From JACDAE01 sp034438015 (lineage in GTDB: Bacteria; Chloroflexota; Ktedonobacteria; Ktedonobacterales; Ktedonobacteraceae), in NCBI GenBank assembly GCA_034438015.1, contig DAOTTD010000190.1:16269-80268 (forward strand): a stretch of 64,000 nucleotides of DNA. The letters run 5' to 3'. The first letter of the stretch is position 1. Each line of letters opens with the position of its first letter. Positions 26,204-34,557 of the stretch are shown here, piece after piece. Below the pieces are notes generated by a model. That model was not told the origin of the DNA. It saw only the letters and a list, made by a program, of their open reading frames with translations, and searched no databases. The position numbers and the translations under genes are program-made.

Positions 26204-26358
26204 GTAACTGTTCAGGACTCCTCAGCGCCTGCGGCGCTTCGCAAAGGGTTTGTTGCGGGTGGCGAGGGGGCGGCCACGGGCCGCCCCCTCGCCACCCGCA
26301 CAAGACTCCTGCGAGCCGCGCAGCGGTGAGGAGTCAGGACAGGGACCTGAAGAGATAC
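26204..26358. repeat. Structured repeat element, family A, copy 4, in the secG leader
   Basis: Outer arms GTAACTGTTCAGG (26204-26216) and CCTGAAGAGATAC (26346-26358) pair at 11 of 13 positions. Inside are GACTCCTC/GAGGAGTC, GCGCC-tgc-GGCGC, CGCA/TGCG joint, a perfect 22-bp core hairpin (26254-26275 with 26279-26300, loop acg) and GCCGC-gca-GCGGT. The element ends 10 bases before the secG ribosome binding site. Confidence 0.85.
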
Positions 26359-26379
26359 CAGGAAAGCGAGGAGAAGCTC

Positions 26380-26616
26380 TTGCTCCAACAGTGGATTCCA
26401 GCTATTCGAGTCATACAAATTATTATCTCTATAGCTGTGGTTGTATTCATTCTGTTACAGGCGCGTGGTGCCGGCCTGGGCAGCATCTTTGGTGGCAGCA
26501 GTGCGGGCTCTGTCTTCAAGACGCGTCGTGGCGTTGAGCGCCTGATCTTTAATATCACCATTGTTCTTGTGGTGCTGTTTGCTCTCATATCCGTTCTTGA
26601 TGTAGTTATCCGTTAA
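26380..26616 (+). CDS. secG: Preprotein translocase subunit SecG
   Basis: The start is taken as TTG 26380, six bases after GAGGAG (26368-26373); the frame is open further back only through the repeat element. The 78-residue protein has two membrane helices (about 8-27 and 53-75) around the conserved cytosolic loop LLQARGAGLGSIFGG...FKTRRGVERLIF, typical of SecG. It assists SecYEG-mediated export. It is followed after 24 bases by a lipoprotein gene, itself an export substrate. Confidence 0.9.
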   Translation: MLQQWIPAIRVIQIIISIAVVVFILLQARGAGLGSIFGGSSAGSVFKTRRGVERLIFNITIVLVVLFALISVLDVVIR

Positions 26617-26640
26617 TAACGCTGGCAAAGATACTACTGC

Positions 26641-27390
26641 ATGATGCATGGGTGCGGCAACAAAAGTCTAAGTTCACTTTATAAGCGCATAAGCGTGAGG
26701 CTGTGCGCTCGTATTATTATTGCGCTATGTTGTCTATCGCTCGTGTCCTGTGTTCCCTTCGTAGCTGACCAGAGCGGGGCGACGGTGGTGCAGCAGGCTC
26801 CAGCGGCGAGCCTGACGTATGTAGCACTCGGGGCCTCCGACACCTTCGGTATCGGTACCGATGACCCGCAGAGCCAGAACTGGGCCTCTGATCTGGCAAC
26901 CATGCTGGGCAAGCGTGTACATTTCATCAATCTGGGCATTCCCGGCATTGATCTGCACAGCGCGCTCGGCGTCGAGTTGCCGGTGGCTCTCGATTCCCAT
27001 CCCGGTCTGGTGACGGTCTGGCTGGCCGTAAACGACCTGGCCGATAAGGTATCCCTTGCGAGCTATACCCACGATCTGAATCTGCTGCTGACCCGTTTGC
27101 AGGCAGCGCATCCTCATCTGAGCATCGCGGTCGCCAACGTGCCCGATCTGACGCTGCTGCCGCACTTCCAATCCTACGACAAACAGGCGCTGCGCACGCA
27201 AATCCTGGCCTATGACGACGCCATTGCCAGTATCGTCGCTGCCCATCACGTATTGCTTGTCGATATCTACCAGAGCGAACTGGCTCAACATCCCGAGTAT
27301 ATCAGCGGCGATGGCCTTCATCCCAACGCCCTCGGCTATATGCGCGTGGCGGAGATCTTTTACCAGGTGTTAAAGACGAAGGCGCCATGA
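26641..27390 (+). CDS. SGNH/GDSL-family hydrolase lipoprotein
   Basis: The 249-residue protein has an N-terminal signal ending in the lipobox LVSC (about residues 34-37), so it should be lipid-anchored outside the membrane. SGNH blocks follow: GASDTFG (block I, Ser), NLGIPG (block II, Gly), AVNDLAD (block III, Asn) and GDGLHPN (block V, Asp/His). Such enzymes deacylate or deacetylate lipids or glycans. Its stop overlaps the start of the permease gene (ATGA), indicating translational coupling. Confidence 0.9.
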   Translation: MMHGCGNKSLSSLYKRISVRLCARIIIALCCLSLVSCVPFVADQSGATVVQQAPAASLTYVALGASDTFGIGTDDPQSQNWASDLATMLGKRVHFINLGIPGIDLHSALGVELPVALDSHPGLVTVWLAVNDLADKVSLASYTHDLNLLLTRLQAAHPHLSIAVANVPDLTLLPHFQSYDKQALRTQILAYDDAIASIVAAHHVLLVDIYQSELAQHPEYISGDGLHPNALGYMRVAEIFYQVLKTKAP

Positions 27391-30300
27391 CTCAGCTCTT
27401 TGGGATTTCAATCGATACGCTGACCATTATTCTCCTGACGATCGCCGGCCTCATCGTCGGCACCGTCCTGCTGCTGGCGCTCGGTAACAAGATCTTCTTC
27501 AAGATCGGTGTGCGCAATATTCCACGCAGGCGCACACAGATGATCCTGATCGTCTTCGCCCTGATGCTCTCGACGACGCTGCTCTCCAGCGTGCTGACGA
27601 CGGGCGACGTGATGACCGCGGCGGTGCAGAGCGTCGCCGTGTACAACCTGGGCAACGTCGATGAGCTGATCGAGGGTGGACGCGCCCCGATTGGCCTCTA
27701 TCCCGATGGCATATATTACCGCGTCGCCGCCAGAGCGAGTCGCAACCCCGATTCTAACATCGCCGCCGTCAGTGCAGCCCTGCGCGAACAGGGCCTCCTG
27801 ATCGCGGACGAGACGTCGCGTCAGGTACGCTCGCAAGTGACCGGGCTGGGAGTGATTCCCGGCACCGAGGGCAGCTTCGGCGGCATGCAAAATATTGTAA
27901 GCAAGAAGACGATGACGATCGCCGCCCTGCAACCAGACGAAGTTTATTTGAACCAGACACTCGCGCAGTTGCTCAACGCGAAGGCCGGCGATACAATATA
28001 TGTCTACTCGCAGCGCTGGCAGAGGCAGCGGTTTGTTATGCGCGTGGCGGCGGTCGTCAATAATGCCGGTCTGGTGGGCGATAATTCGTTTCTGCTGGCA
28101 CGTCCGGACTATTTCCGGCGCATCGAGCACGATCCTGACGGCATCTCGCAGATCTTTATTGCCAATCGCGGTGGTGGTGGCCTCAGCGGCCTGGGGCTGT
28201 CGGATAGTGTAGCGGATACCCTGCATGACTGGATTCCCCGCTACGTGCACGTTATCCAGGTCAAGCAGCAGGGCGTGCAGGTCTCGCAGAACGCCGAGGA
28301 TATATTTTCGCGCATCTTTGCCCTCTTTACGCTCTTTGCCCTGGCGATCGGCCTGCTGCTGATCTTCCTGATCTTCGTCCTGCTGGCGGCTGAGCGGCGC
28401 GCGGAGATGGGAATGGTGCGCGCAATCGGTGTGCAGCGGCGACACCTCATATTGATGTTCCTCTTTGAGGGCGCCGTCTACGATCTGCTCGCGTCGTTCG
28501 TTGGCCTGCTCATTGGCATACTGGCAGGCATAGGGCTGCTGCAACTGCTTGGTCCCATTCTGCTGCGCTTCAATTTTCCGCTCAAGTTGACCTTCCAGCC
28601 GCACAGCATGATTATCGCCTACTGCCTGGGCGTGATCTTCACCTTCTGTTCGGTGGCCGTCTCGTCGTGGCTGGTCAGCCGTATGACGGTGGTGGAGGCC
28701 ATGCGCGACCTGCCGGAGCTGGGCCGCTCTACGGCCACGCCAGGAGAACTGTTAGCACGCCTGCTCCAGTTGTTGCGCCAGGGGAGCGGCGCGTTCGCCC
28801 AACGCAATGCGCGTCGCGTGCGCCGCGTCTTCTTCGAGATGATTCCGGACATCCTGATCGGGATAGTCGCTACACTGGTACGCCTGGGCTTGCTGCCGCT
28901 GCTGGCGGGCCTCTGGCTCTTGCAGTACGGACTACAGAATACCGAGATTCTCCCGTTCTCGCTGGGCCTTTCGCTCATCGTCGTCGGCGGCGCGCTGGCA
29001 ATCAAGGCCCTGCTGGAAGGTCTGTTCATGCTGGTTGCCTGGCTCCGTCGCCGTGAGCAGCCCCTGGACCGGCGCAGGGTACTGCCTGGACTGTTCGCAG
29101 CCGTGGTAGGGCTGGCGCTGATGGCCTACTGGGCGCTGCCGTTCGATGTACTGGCGTACCTCGGGCTGCCGCGCTTCCAGGGCGGCATCGAGATCTTCTT
29201 TATCGCGGGCCTGATGATGGTGCTGGGAACCGTCTGGGCGCTGATGGCTAACGCCCGCCTGCTCGTCAGTCCATTGCTGGCGCTCTGTGCGGGCTTTCCG
29301 GGCCTGTATGCTATGTCCCGGCTAGCCTCGGCCTATCCGCTGCATCGCCGCTTCCGTACGGGACTGAGCGTGGTGATGTTCAGCCTCGTCGTCTTCGCGA
29401 TGACCGTCATGGCCGTAATCACCAGCGCCATGCAGAATACTTACGTCAATATAGATGCGCAGACGGGTGGTTATGACATCCAGGCCACGGCCTACTTCAA
29501 GCCTCTGCCGAACCTGCGCACGTCGTTGGTCCAGCACGGCATCAATCCCAACGCATTTTCGGCGATCGGCGTGCGTACATCGACCGCGGTGGGCGTGATT
29601 CAGCCCGATGCCAGCACGCCGCGCTGGTCCCTCTACCCGGCGCAACTGGTCAGCGGTGGTTTTCTACAGGGCTACGGACTGCACCTGACGGCGCGTGCGA
29701 AGGGTTTCGCCAGTGATAGCGCCGTCTGGCACGCCTTACAGACGCATCCCAACTACGCGCTGATCGATAGCAGCGCTCTGCCTCCCAATCCAGATATCAA
29801 CTCGTCGGTCTACGATCCCAATTCTCCGCAGGCAGCCAACGCGAGCGTGCCGGCCACACCGCCGGGGATAGATCCACACATAGCATTCGCGCTGAGTGGC
29901 GTCTACCAGGGCGATACCAGCTTCCCGGCGGTCCCCATCTGGGTCGTAGGGTCGCAGCTTCAGCAGTCGATGAAGTTGACCATTATCGGCGTTGTGGATA
30001 ATAGCGACGGTGCGCACTTCGGGCTCTATATCCAGCCAGGAGTAGCCAGCCTGGCCAGTATCGGAACAGGCGTCGATCCAGCGCAGCCGGAGGCGCAGAC
30101 TTATTACTTCAAGGTAGCGCCCGGACAGGACAAGCGTGCGTTGGCCCTGGCGCTCGGTTCCGCCTACCTGGACAATGGACTGGAGACCACGGTCCTGGAG
30201 GATGCTATCTGGCAGGCACGCGGGCCGCGCATCCTGTTGAGCAACGTGCTCTTAGGGGTCGTGGGTATGACCTTGCTGCTCGGGATCGCGGCGCTGGCAA

Positions 30301-30641
30301 TCACGGGGACGCGGGCCGTCGTCGAACGGCGCCAGCAGATTGGTATGCTGCGCGCGTTGGGCTGCGGAAGACGCCTGATCCAGGGCGCGTTCCTGCTCGA
30401 ATCGTTCCTCGTTGGTGCTCTGGGAAGCATCCTGGGCATTGTGCTTGGCCTGATATTGGCGAACAATGTCTTCGCCGCCAACTTCTTCGAACAATACCAG
30501 ACCGGGCTGACCTTCAGCATCCCCTGGCAGCAACTGGGCATCATCATCGGTGTCTCGTTCTTCGCCTCGCTGCTGGGTGCTCTGCTGCCCGCGTGGCAGG
30601 CTGGTAGGATCGCGCCCGCCGAGGCGCTGCGCTACCAGTAA
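27387..30641 (+). CDS. Giant FtsX/MacB-type ABC transporter permease
   Basis: The 1084-residue protein has an N-terminal helix (about 10-32), a large extracytoplasmic domain, an FtsX permease block (about 310-440), further helices in the middle (about 490-680), a second extracytoplasmic domain and a final FtsX block (about 960-1084, ending AGRIAPAEALRYQ). This tandem layout resembles permeases of lipoprotein-export or mechanotransmission systems of the LolCDE/MacB class. No ATPase gene is adjacent, so the partner is encoded elsewhere. It is coupled to the SGNH lipoprotein gene. Confidence 0.88.
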   Translation: MTQLFGISIDTLTIILLTIAGLIVGTVLLLALGNKIFFKIGVRNIPRRRTQMILIVFALMLSTTLLSSVLTTGDVMTAAVQSVAVYNLGNVDELIEGGRAPIGLYPDGIYYRVAARASRNPDSNIAAVSAALREQGLLIADETSRQVRSQVTGLGVIPGTEGSFGGMQNIVSKKTMTIAALQPDEVYLNQTLAQLLNAKAGDTIYVYSQRWQRQRFVMRVAAVVNNAGLVGDNSFLLARPDYFRRIEHDPDGISQIFIANRGGGGLSGLGLSDSVADTLHDWIPRYVHVIQVKQQGVQVSQNAEDIFSRIFALFTLFALAIGLLLIFLIFVLLAAERRAEMGMVRAIGVQRRHLILMFLFEGAVYDLLASFVGLLIGILAGIGLLQLLGPILLRFNFPLKLTFQPHSMIIAYCLGVIFTFCSVAVSSWLVSRMTVVEAMRDLPELGRSTATPGELLARLLQLLRQGSGAFAQRNARRVRRVFFEMIPDILIGIVATLVRLGLLPLLAGLWLLQYGLQNTEILPFSLGLSLIVVGGALAIKALLEGLFMLVAWLRRREQPLDRRRVLPGLFAAVVGLALMAYWALPFDVLAYLGLPRFQGGIEIFFIAGLMMVLGTVWALMANARLLVSPLLALCAGFPGLYAMSRLASAYPLHRRFRTGLSVVMFSLVVFAMTVMAVITSAMQNTYVNIDAQTGGYDIQATAYFKPLPNLRTSLVQHGINPNAFSAIGVRTSTAVGVIQPDASTPRWSLYPAQLVSGGFLQGYGLHLTARAKGFASDSAVWHALQTHPNYALIDSSALPPNPDINSSVYDPNSPQAANASVPATPPGIDPHIAFALSGVYQGDTSFPAVPIWVVGSQLQQSMKLTIIGVVDNSDGAHFGLYIQPGVASLASIGTGVDPAQPEAQTYYFKVAPGQDKRALALALGSAYLDNGLETTVLEDAIWQARGPRILLSNVLLGVVGMTLLLGIAALAITGTRAVVERRQQIGMLRALGCGRRLIQGAFLLESFLVGALGSILGIVLGLILANNVFAANFFEQYQTGLTFSIPWQQLGIIIGVSFFASLLGALLPAWQAGRIAPAEALRYQ

Positions 30642-30654
30642 GCTCTATGAACCT

Positions 30655-30821
30655 TTTCACTTGGAATTCAACACTGAACTGGGTATGTTTGGTTTTCTTG
30701 TCCTGACCGATAATACGGTCTGGCCCGTCGATAGGGAGTTTTTCACGTTTCTTCATGATCTCTACCAGGCTGACATCGCAGGCCTCGGCCAGGATTTCGA
30801 CTGCTTCAATCAGGGTTTCAC
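30655..30821 (-). pseudogene. Possible decayed coding remnant of unknown family
   Basis: On the reverse strand an open stretch reads WRETLIEAVEILAEACDVSL then EIMKKREKLPIDGPDRIIGQ and a hydrophilic tail. It looks protein-like (amphipathic, no low complexity), but it begins right after an in-frame stop inside the left inverted repeat and runs into the permease gene's 3' end. I do not recognise it; it may be the end of a gene cut by the rearrangement at 30811-33109. Confidence 0.3.
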
Positions 30822-30855
30822 GCCAATAATCGGCCTACGCATCTAGATAAGGAAG
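30811..30855 (+). repeat. Left imperfect inverted repeat flanking the cytochrome b segment
   Basis: Its reverse complement aligns with 33064-33109: both contain CTTCCTT, TCTAGATGCGT and GGCGTGAAACCCTG in order, with one gap and about 36 of 46 matches. Confidence 0.65.
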
Positions 30856-31346
30856 TTCTCAGGTGCTCGATGAGGAGGGGATACTAGAGTAGCAGGGTCT
30901 GGCGTTTCCTGCGCACCTCACATGAGGAAGATAGGCATCGTCTTTGCTCAGGTCCTTCTCCTTGAGAGGTACAGACGAGCCAGTGACGTGAGATGCTGCT
31001 CTTCTGTCACATGTTCCTCAAAAAGGAGAACGCCCACCAGCGTTGGCTCCTCATGCCATTGACCTCATGAACGCAGACAAGGGCAGCTTCTGCACCTTAG
31101 TGCAGGCTGGCATCTGCCCATCTGGTACCGGCCATGACTGGTGCTCATTCTCTGCTGCGAAGAAGCGGTTTCAAGATGCGCTTGTAAAATCTCAATCATT
31201 ACTATACACTTGTGATATACCCTGTGGTTGTCAAGCAAGATGAAAGGAGGTGGAGTGAGCCCATTGCTGTTGTCCCTGGCTTTCTTTTGTCCTTGACTTT
31301 CTTTCGGGAATGGAATCCCCCATCATTATTTTCAAGGAGGCAAACA
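30856..31346. other. Gene-free gap before the cytochrome b gene
   Basis: About 490 bases without a gene I can support; the largest open frames are short and compositionally unlike proteins. A TGAAAGGAGGTGGAGTGAG stretch at 31239-31257 would fit a ribosome binding site for only a 13-codon peptide, read in frame from GTG. Confidence 0.4.
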
Positions 31347-32504
31347 ATGGCTGATATCGTCAAGAGTCCTCCTCCGGCCCCTGAGATCCCGCCCCGTGGA
31401 GGCCTGTGGGGCCGTTTGGAGGAGCAGTTCGGACTCCGTCAACTCATTTGGGAGTACATGACCCCAGTGGAGACGAACAGCATCTGGTATCTGCTCGGTG
31501 GGGTCCTCGCCATTGCATTGGTGCTCGAGATCCTCACGGGCATGCTGCTCTCGTTGGTCTATGTGCCGGACGCGAGCAAGGCCTATGCCATCACCGCAAG
31601 CCTGCTCAGCTCGCCCGGCTGGCACATCATCCTCAACTTCCACTACTGGAACGCCTTTCTCATCTTCGCACTCGTCATGATCCACATGCTACGCGTGTTC
31701 ATCAGCGGTGGCTACCTGCGTGGCAAACAAGGGCTCTGGCTGGTGGGCGTGGTACTGGCGGGGCTGACCTTTCTCTTGTCAATAACCGGCGAAAGTCTGC
31801 ACTGGGATGAGGTCGGGTTCGCGGTGCCCTGGCACGTGTCGGAAGTGTTCCAAGCCTTTGGCCTGGCAGGCTTTTTCCAGTACACCTTCGCGGATTTGCG
31901 CAATGTGGCCACCGCGACCCCAAAGCTCGGCCAGCTCTACGCCGCGCATATTGCGATTACTTCCATCCTCCTGGTGGTTTTCATCGTCTGGCACTACTAC
32001 CTCATCCGCATCAAAGGGATCTCGCTGCCGTTCTGGCTCCGGGTGAGTGGTCGCAAGGCCGCTTTTAGCGAGCACGTGAAAGGGTGGCTCATCTATGGCG
32101 GGATCATTATGGGTGTCATCCTGCTGCTGGCTCTCTTTGTGCCTCGTGATGCAGGCATCGTTCCCCAGCTCCTTCCCTCCTCACCCTTCTTTGGCTCCAA
32201 GCACGGTCCTGGGGCCCTGGGAACCAAGCCGAGCTTTCCGATTAGCTGGACGCACGGCATGAACGTCTTTGTGGGAGAGCATCTCTTGATTGAGCCAGAT
32301 ATCTGGGGAACCATGATCGGGATGACGCTGATGCTCCTCGCGCTCATCGCTATTCCCTTCCTTGATCGGAGCAAGCAGGAACCGGGCAACCGTGCTGAAG
32401 CGTTCAACTGGCGCACGCGCGGCTGGGCGTTTGTGGCGATGGTGATCTTCTGGCTGGTGATGATTGTCGGCATCATTCAGAATGCCGTGGCCGGAGCCGG
32501 CTAA
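31347..32504 (+). CDS. Cytochrome b6-like haem protein
   Basis: From ATG 31347 (AAGGAGG upstream) the product is 385 residues. Haem-ligand pairs are HYWNAFLIFALVMIH (His-x13-His) and HIAITSILLVVFIVWH (His-x14-His); the x14 spacing in the second pair is that of b6 rather than mitochondrial cytochrome b. GGVLAIALVLEILTG and the GESLHWDE segment are also typical. About seven to eight helices are seen, three of them in the C-terminal part after residue 235. It should move electrons from quinol within a bc-type complex, but no Rieske or cytochrome c gene is adjacent. Confidence 0.88.
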   Translation: MADIVKSPPPAPEIPPRGGLWGRLEEQFGLRQLIWEYMTPVETNSIWYLLGGVLAIALVLEILTGMLLSLVYVPDASKAYAITASLLSSPGWHIILNFHYWNAFLIFALVMIHMLRVFISGGYLRGKQGLWLVGVVLAGLTFLLSITGESLHWDEVGFAVPWHVSEVFQAFGLAGFFQYTFADLRNVATATPKLGQLYAAHIAITSILLVVFIVWHYYLIRIKGISLPFWLRVSGRKAAFSEHVKGWLIYGGIIMGVILLLALFVPRDAGIVPQLLPSSPFFGSKHGPGALGTKPSFPISWTHGMNVFVGEHLLIEPDIWGTMIGMTLMLLALIAIPFLDRSKQEPGNRAEAFNWRTRGWAFVAMVIFWLVMIVGIIQNAVAGAG

Positions 32505-32553
32505 CTAGGCGGGGGAGTGCCGGAGCACAAGCAGAGGGAGGAAGAGGCATCGT

Positions 32554-32913
32554 ATGATCATCGCTCTCCATTTGTTTCTGGCCTTGGTCAGTCTGGCGGT
32601 CATGGCACTGGCTGGCCTGGAAGCCGGCATACGCGCTGTGCGGGGACGTACACCTGGCCAGCTTTCGGCACGCATCTTTACGAGCACGCTCTTGCTGGTG
32701 GGCGTGACGGCGGCAGGCGGTTTGGGAATGTTCCTGGGTGGTGCACGCCCTCACGAAGGGCTGCATTTCCTCTACGCACTGCTGGCGTTCGCTGCGCTTC
32801 CGGTGAGCAGCGCGCTCGCTGGCAAGGCGTCGCTGCGTGGACGCGCATGGATCACGGTGGGTGGTGCGCTGCTCGGTCTCGTGCTGCTCGTGCGGCTCTT
32901 CATGACCGGCTGA
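32554..32913 (+). CDS. Small multi-helix membrane protein next to cytochrome b
   Basis: The 119-residue protein has four hydrophobic helices (about 3-22, 41-62, 70-89, 98-116) separated by short Arg-rich loops. I recognise no named family. It starts 50 bases after the cytochrome b stop behind GAGGGAGGAAGAGG and is probably co-transcribed, suggesting an accessory subunit of that quinol-oxidising module. Confidence 0.7.
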   Translation: MIIALHLFLALVSLAVMALAGLEAGIRAVRGRTPGQLSARIFTSTLLLVGVTAAGGLGMFLGGARPHEGLHFLYALLAFAALPVSSALAGKASLRGRAWITVGGALLGLVLLVRLFMTG

Positions 32914-33063
32914 GGAGATGAGTACCGGCAGCTGCGGCATCCGCATGGACAAGAGAGGATTGGGAGGAGAGGGACGACGTCTGTTGTGGAAATGTCCAGG
33001 CGAGCCCCCCCTGGATCTGACACAGCAGGCGTCGTTCGTTTGCTCAAAGCGGCCGACAAGCAC

Positions 33064-33109
33064 CTTCCTTGTCTAGATGCGTCGAAAAGCTATGTGGCGT
33101 GAAACCCTG
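33064..33109 (-). repeat. Right imperfect inverted repeat flanking the cytochrome b segment
   Basis: Inverted partner of 30811-30855. It ends immediately before recognisable multicopper oxidase sequence begins, as expected for a rearrangement or insertion boundary. Confidence 0.65.
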
Positions 33110-33390
33110 TCAATGGCTATGCGTATCTTGGCAATACGCCAACGTTCAACGCCAGGGTGGGCGATAGGGTGCGCTGGCATATTGCGGTCCTGGGCAAGGA
33201 GTTCCACGTCTTCCACGTGCACGGCCATCGCTGGCAGACGAACGGCCAGTTTACGGATACGCACCTGCTGGGGCCCTCGATGGCGGCCTCGTTCGAGTTC
33301 GTCGAGGATAATCCGGGCAAATGGCTCTACCACTGCCATGTGACCGACCATATGATGGGCGGCATGACGGGTCTGTATGTAGTGGAATAG
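33103..33390 (+). pseudogene. C-terminal remnant of a multicopper oxidase
   Basis: The frame reads NGYAYLGNTPTFNARVGDRV, then HVFHVHGH (type 1/2/3 copper motif HxxHxH) and HCHVTDHMMGGM (HCHx3Hx4M), finishing normally at TAG 33388-33390. This is the last cupredoxin domain of a laccase-like enzyme. An in-frame TGA at 33100-33102 and the inverted repeat end cut off the upstream two domains, and no plausible start with a ribosome site is seen. All copper ligands of this domain are intact, so the loss is probably recent. Confidence 0.85.
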
Positions 33391-33397
33391 TGGATTC

Positions 33398-33442
33398 GTG
33401 GGCCGGTGCGGTATTATGTGAGCCGGTGCAAGACCGGCCCAC
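33398..33442. terminator. Hairpin between the oxidase remnant and phoU
   Basis: GTGGGCCGGT (33398-33407) and ACCGGCCCAC (33433-33442) are perfect inverted arms. GCCGGTGC is repeated within. It sits between convergent genes without a T-tract. Confidence 0.4.
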
Positions 33443-33448
33443 ACGGTA

Positions 33449-34213
33449 TTATGCGGGTTCGGGTGTGTGGATAATGTTCTCGCCCTCTTCGGTGAAGACG
33501 ATGCGCTCGCAGATATTCGTGCAGTGGTCCGAGACGCGCTCCAGTTTATGTGCAATCCAGAGCAGGTAAGTGACGCGCTGTAGAATCAGCGCGTCGCTCT
33601 GTAAAGCGGGAATGGCGCGCGCACCCGCCATCATTGCCATGAGGTCGTGACGCACCAGGTGGTAGCGCACGTCGACGACATCATCTTCCTCGCGAATGGC
33701 GCGGGCGGCGGTGGCATCGCGATTCGCGAACGCCCTCATGGTGCCCTGCAAGACTTTGCGCGCCTCTTCGCCCAGATCGAGCAATCCTCGCATCAGGGAA
33801 GCCTCGGTGATCTTCTCGTTGCCGGACCCGTGCACTGCGTCGCCGTCTACATGGAGCGATGGGAGATGCTCACCGCGCAGAGGGGCCATGCGCAGGATGA
33901 TCTGTGCGATTCCGGCAGCGCCGTCGCCTGTGCGCTCCAGATCGCCCGCAATCGACAGGGAAGAGGTGAGGTAGCGCAGGTCGCGCCCGCCCAGGGGCTG
34001 TTGTAGTGTCAATAAACGGATCGTGTGCTCTTCTATGGTCATACGCAAACTATCGATCAGACTATCGTTCTCAATTACCAGACCTGCGGTTGCCAGGTCG
34101 CCCTTCTCAAGGGCGTTCAGTGCTTTTGCCAGCGCGTTGTCAACAAGTGAGCCCAGTCGTATGATCTGCCCGTTGAGGGCTTCGAGCTCTCTGTCCAGGA
34201 CCGTCCTTGCCAT
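33449..34213 (-). CDS. phoU: Phosphate signalling protein PhoU
   Basis: The start is ATG 34213 behind AAGGAG; an upstream open stretch of 25 codons is not needed. The 254-residue all-helical protein has the two PhoU repeats (about 10-110 and 130-230), with motifs DLRYLTSSLSIAGDLERTGDGAAGIA and LLWIAHKLERVSDHCTNICE carrying the metal-cluster residues. PhoU restrains the PstSCAB transporter/PhoR signalling. No pst genes are seen next to it. Confidence 0.93.
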   Translation of the reverse strand: MARTVLDRELEALNGQIIRLGSLVDNALAKALNALEKGDLATAGLVIENDSLIDSLRMTIEEHTIRLLTLQQPLGGRDLRYLTSSLSIAGDLERTGDGAAGIAQIILRMAPLRGEHLPSLHVDGDAVHGSGNEKITEASLMRGLLDLGEEARKVLQGTMRAFANRDATAARAIREEDDVVDVRYHLVRHDLMAMMAGARAIPALQSDALILQRVTYLLWIAHKLERVSDHCTNICERIVFTEEGENIIHTPEPA

Positions 34214-34327
34214 GCAGCGTTCTCCTTCATCTCTATGGTATGGCGCAGTGTGTGCGCTTCCAGCCTGCATCTCGGTGGCCTCATGCACGCGTCATAGTGC
34301 AAAAAGGCATCCATGCCGGAACCCTCT

Positions 34328-34350
34328 GATACTGTATCACATTTATAGCA
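34328..34350 (-). promoter_or_regulatory. phoU promoter with operator-like palindrome
   Basis: On the reverse strand TGC-TATAAA (34342-34350) is an extended -10. The palindrome GATAC-t-GTATC (34328-34338) covers the predicted start near 34335, a position suited to repression. Confidence 0.4.
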
Positions 34351-34418
34351 GAAAAGATAGAGCCAACTATTCTAATACTTATTCTATTCTTTAGGGATAA
34401 GTGACGCCCGTGATAAAA

Positions 34419-34447
34419 TTGACAGTTCTTTTAGACAATGCTACAGT
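34419..34447 (+). promoter_or_regulatory. Promoter for the PIG-L deacetylase gene
   Basis: TTGACA (34419-34424), 17-base spacer, TACAGT (34442-34447); leader about 104 bases. Confidence 0.6.
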
Positions 34448-34557
34448 AGCAATGAGGATTCTACACAAACCCCCCTCGTCGGGTGTGGGACAAGCTCCAT
34501 GTCGGCGATGGTGAGATCAAATAGGACAGGCAGCCAGGATAGGAAGGAGCAGGTATT

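Noticed and set aside
31043..31243. 66-codon open frame in the gap before cytochrome b
   Set aside because: No ribosome binding site or recognisable motif; composition resembles chance translation.
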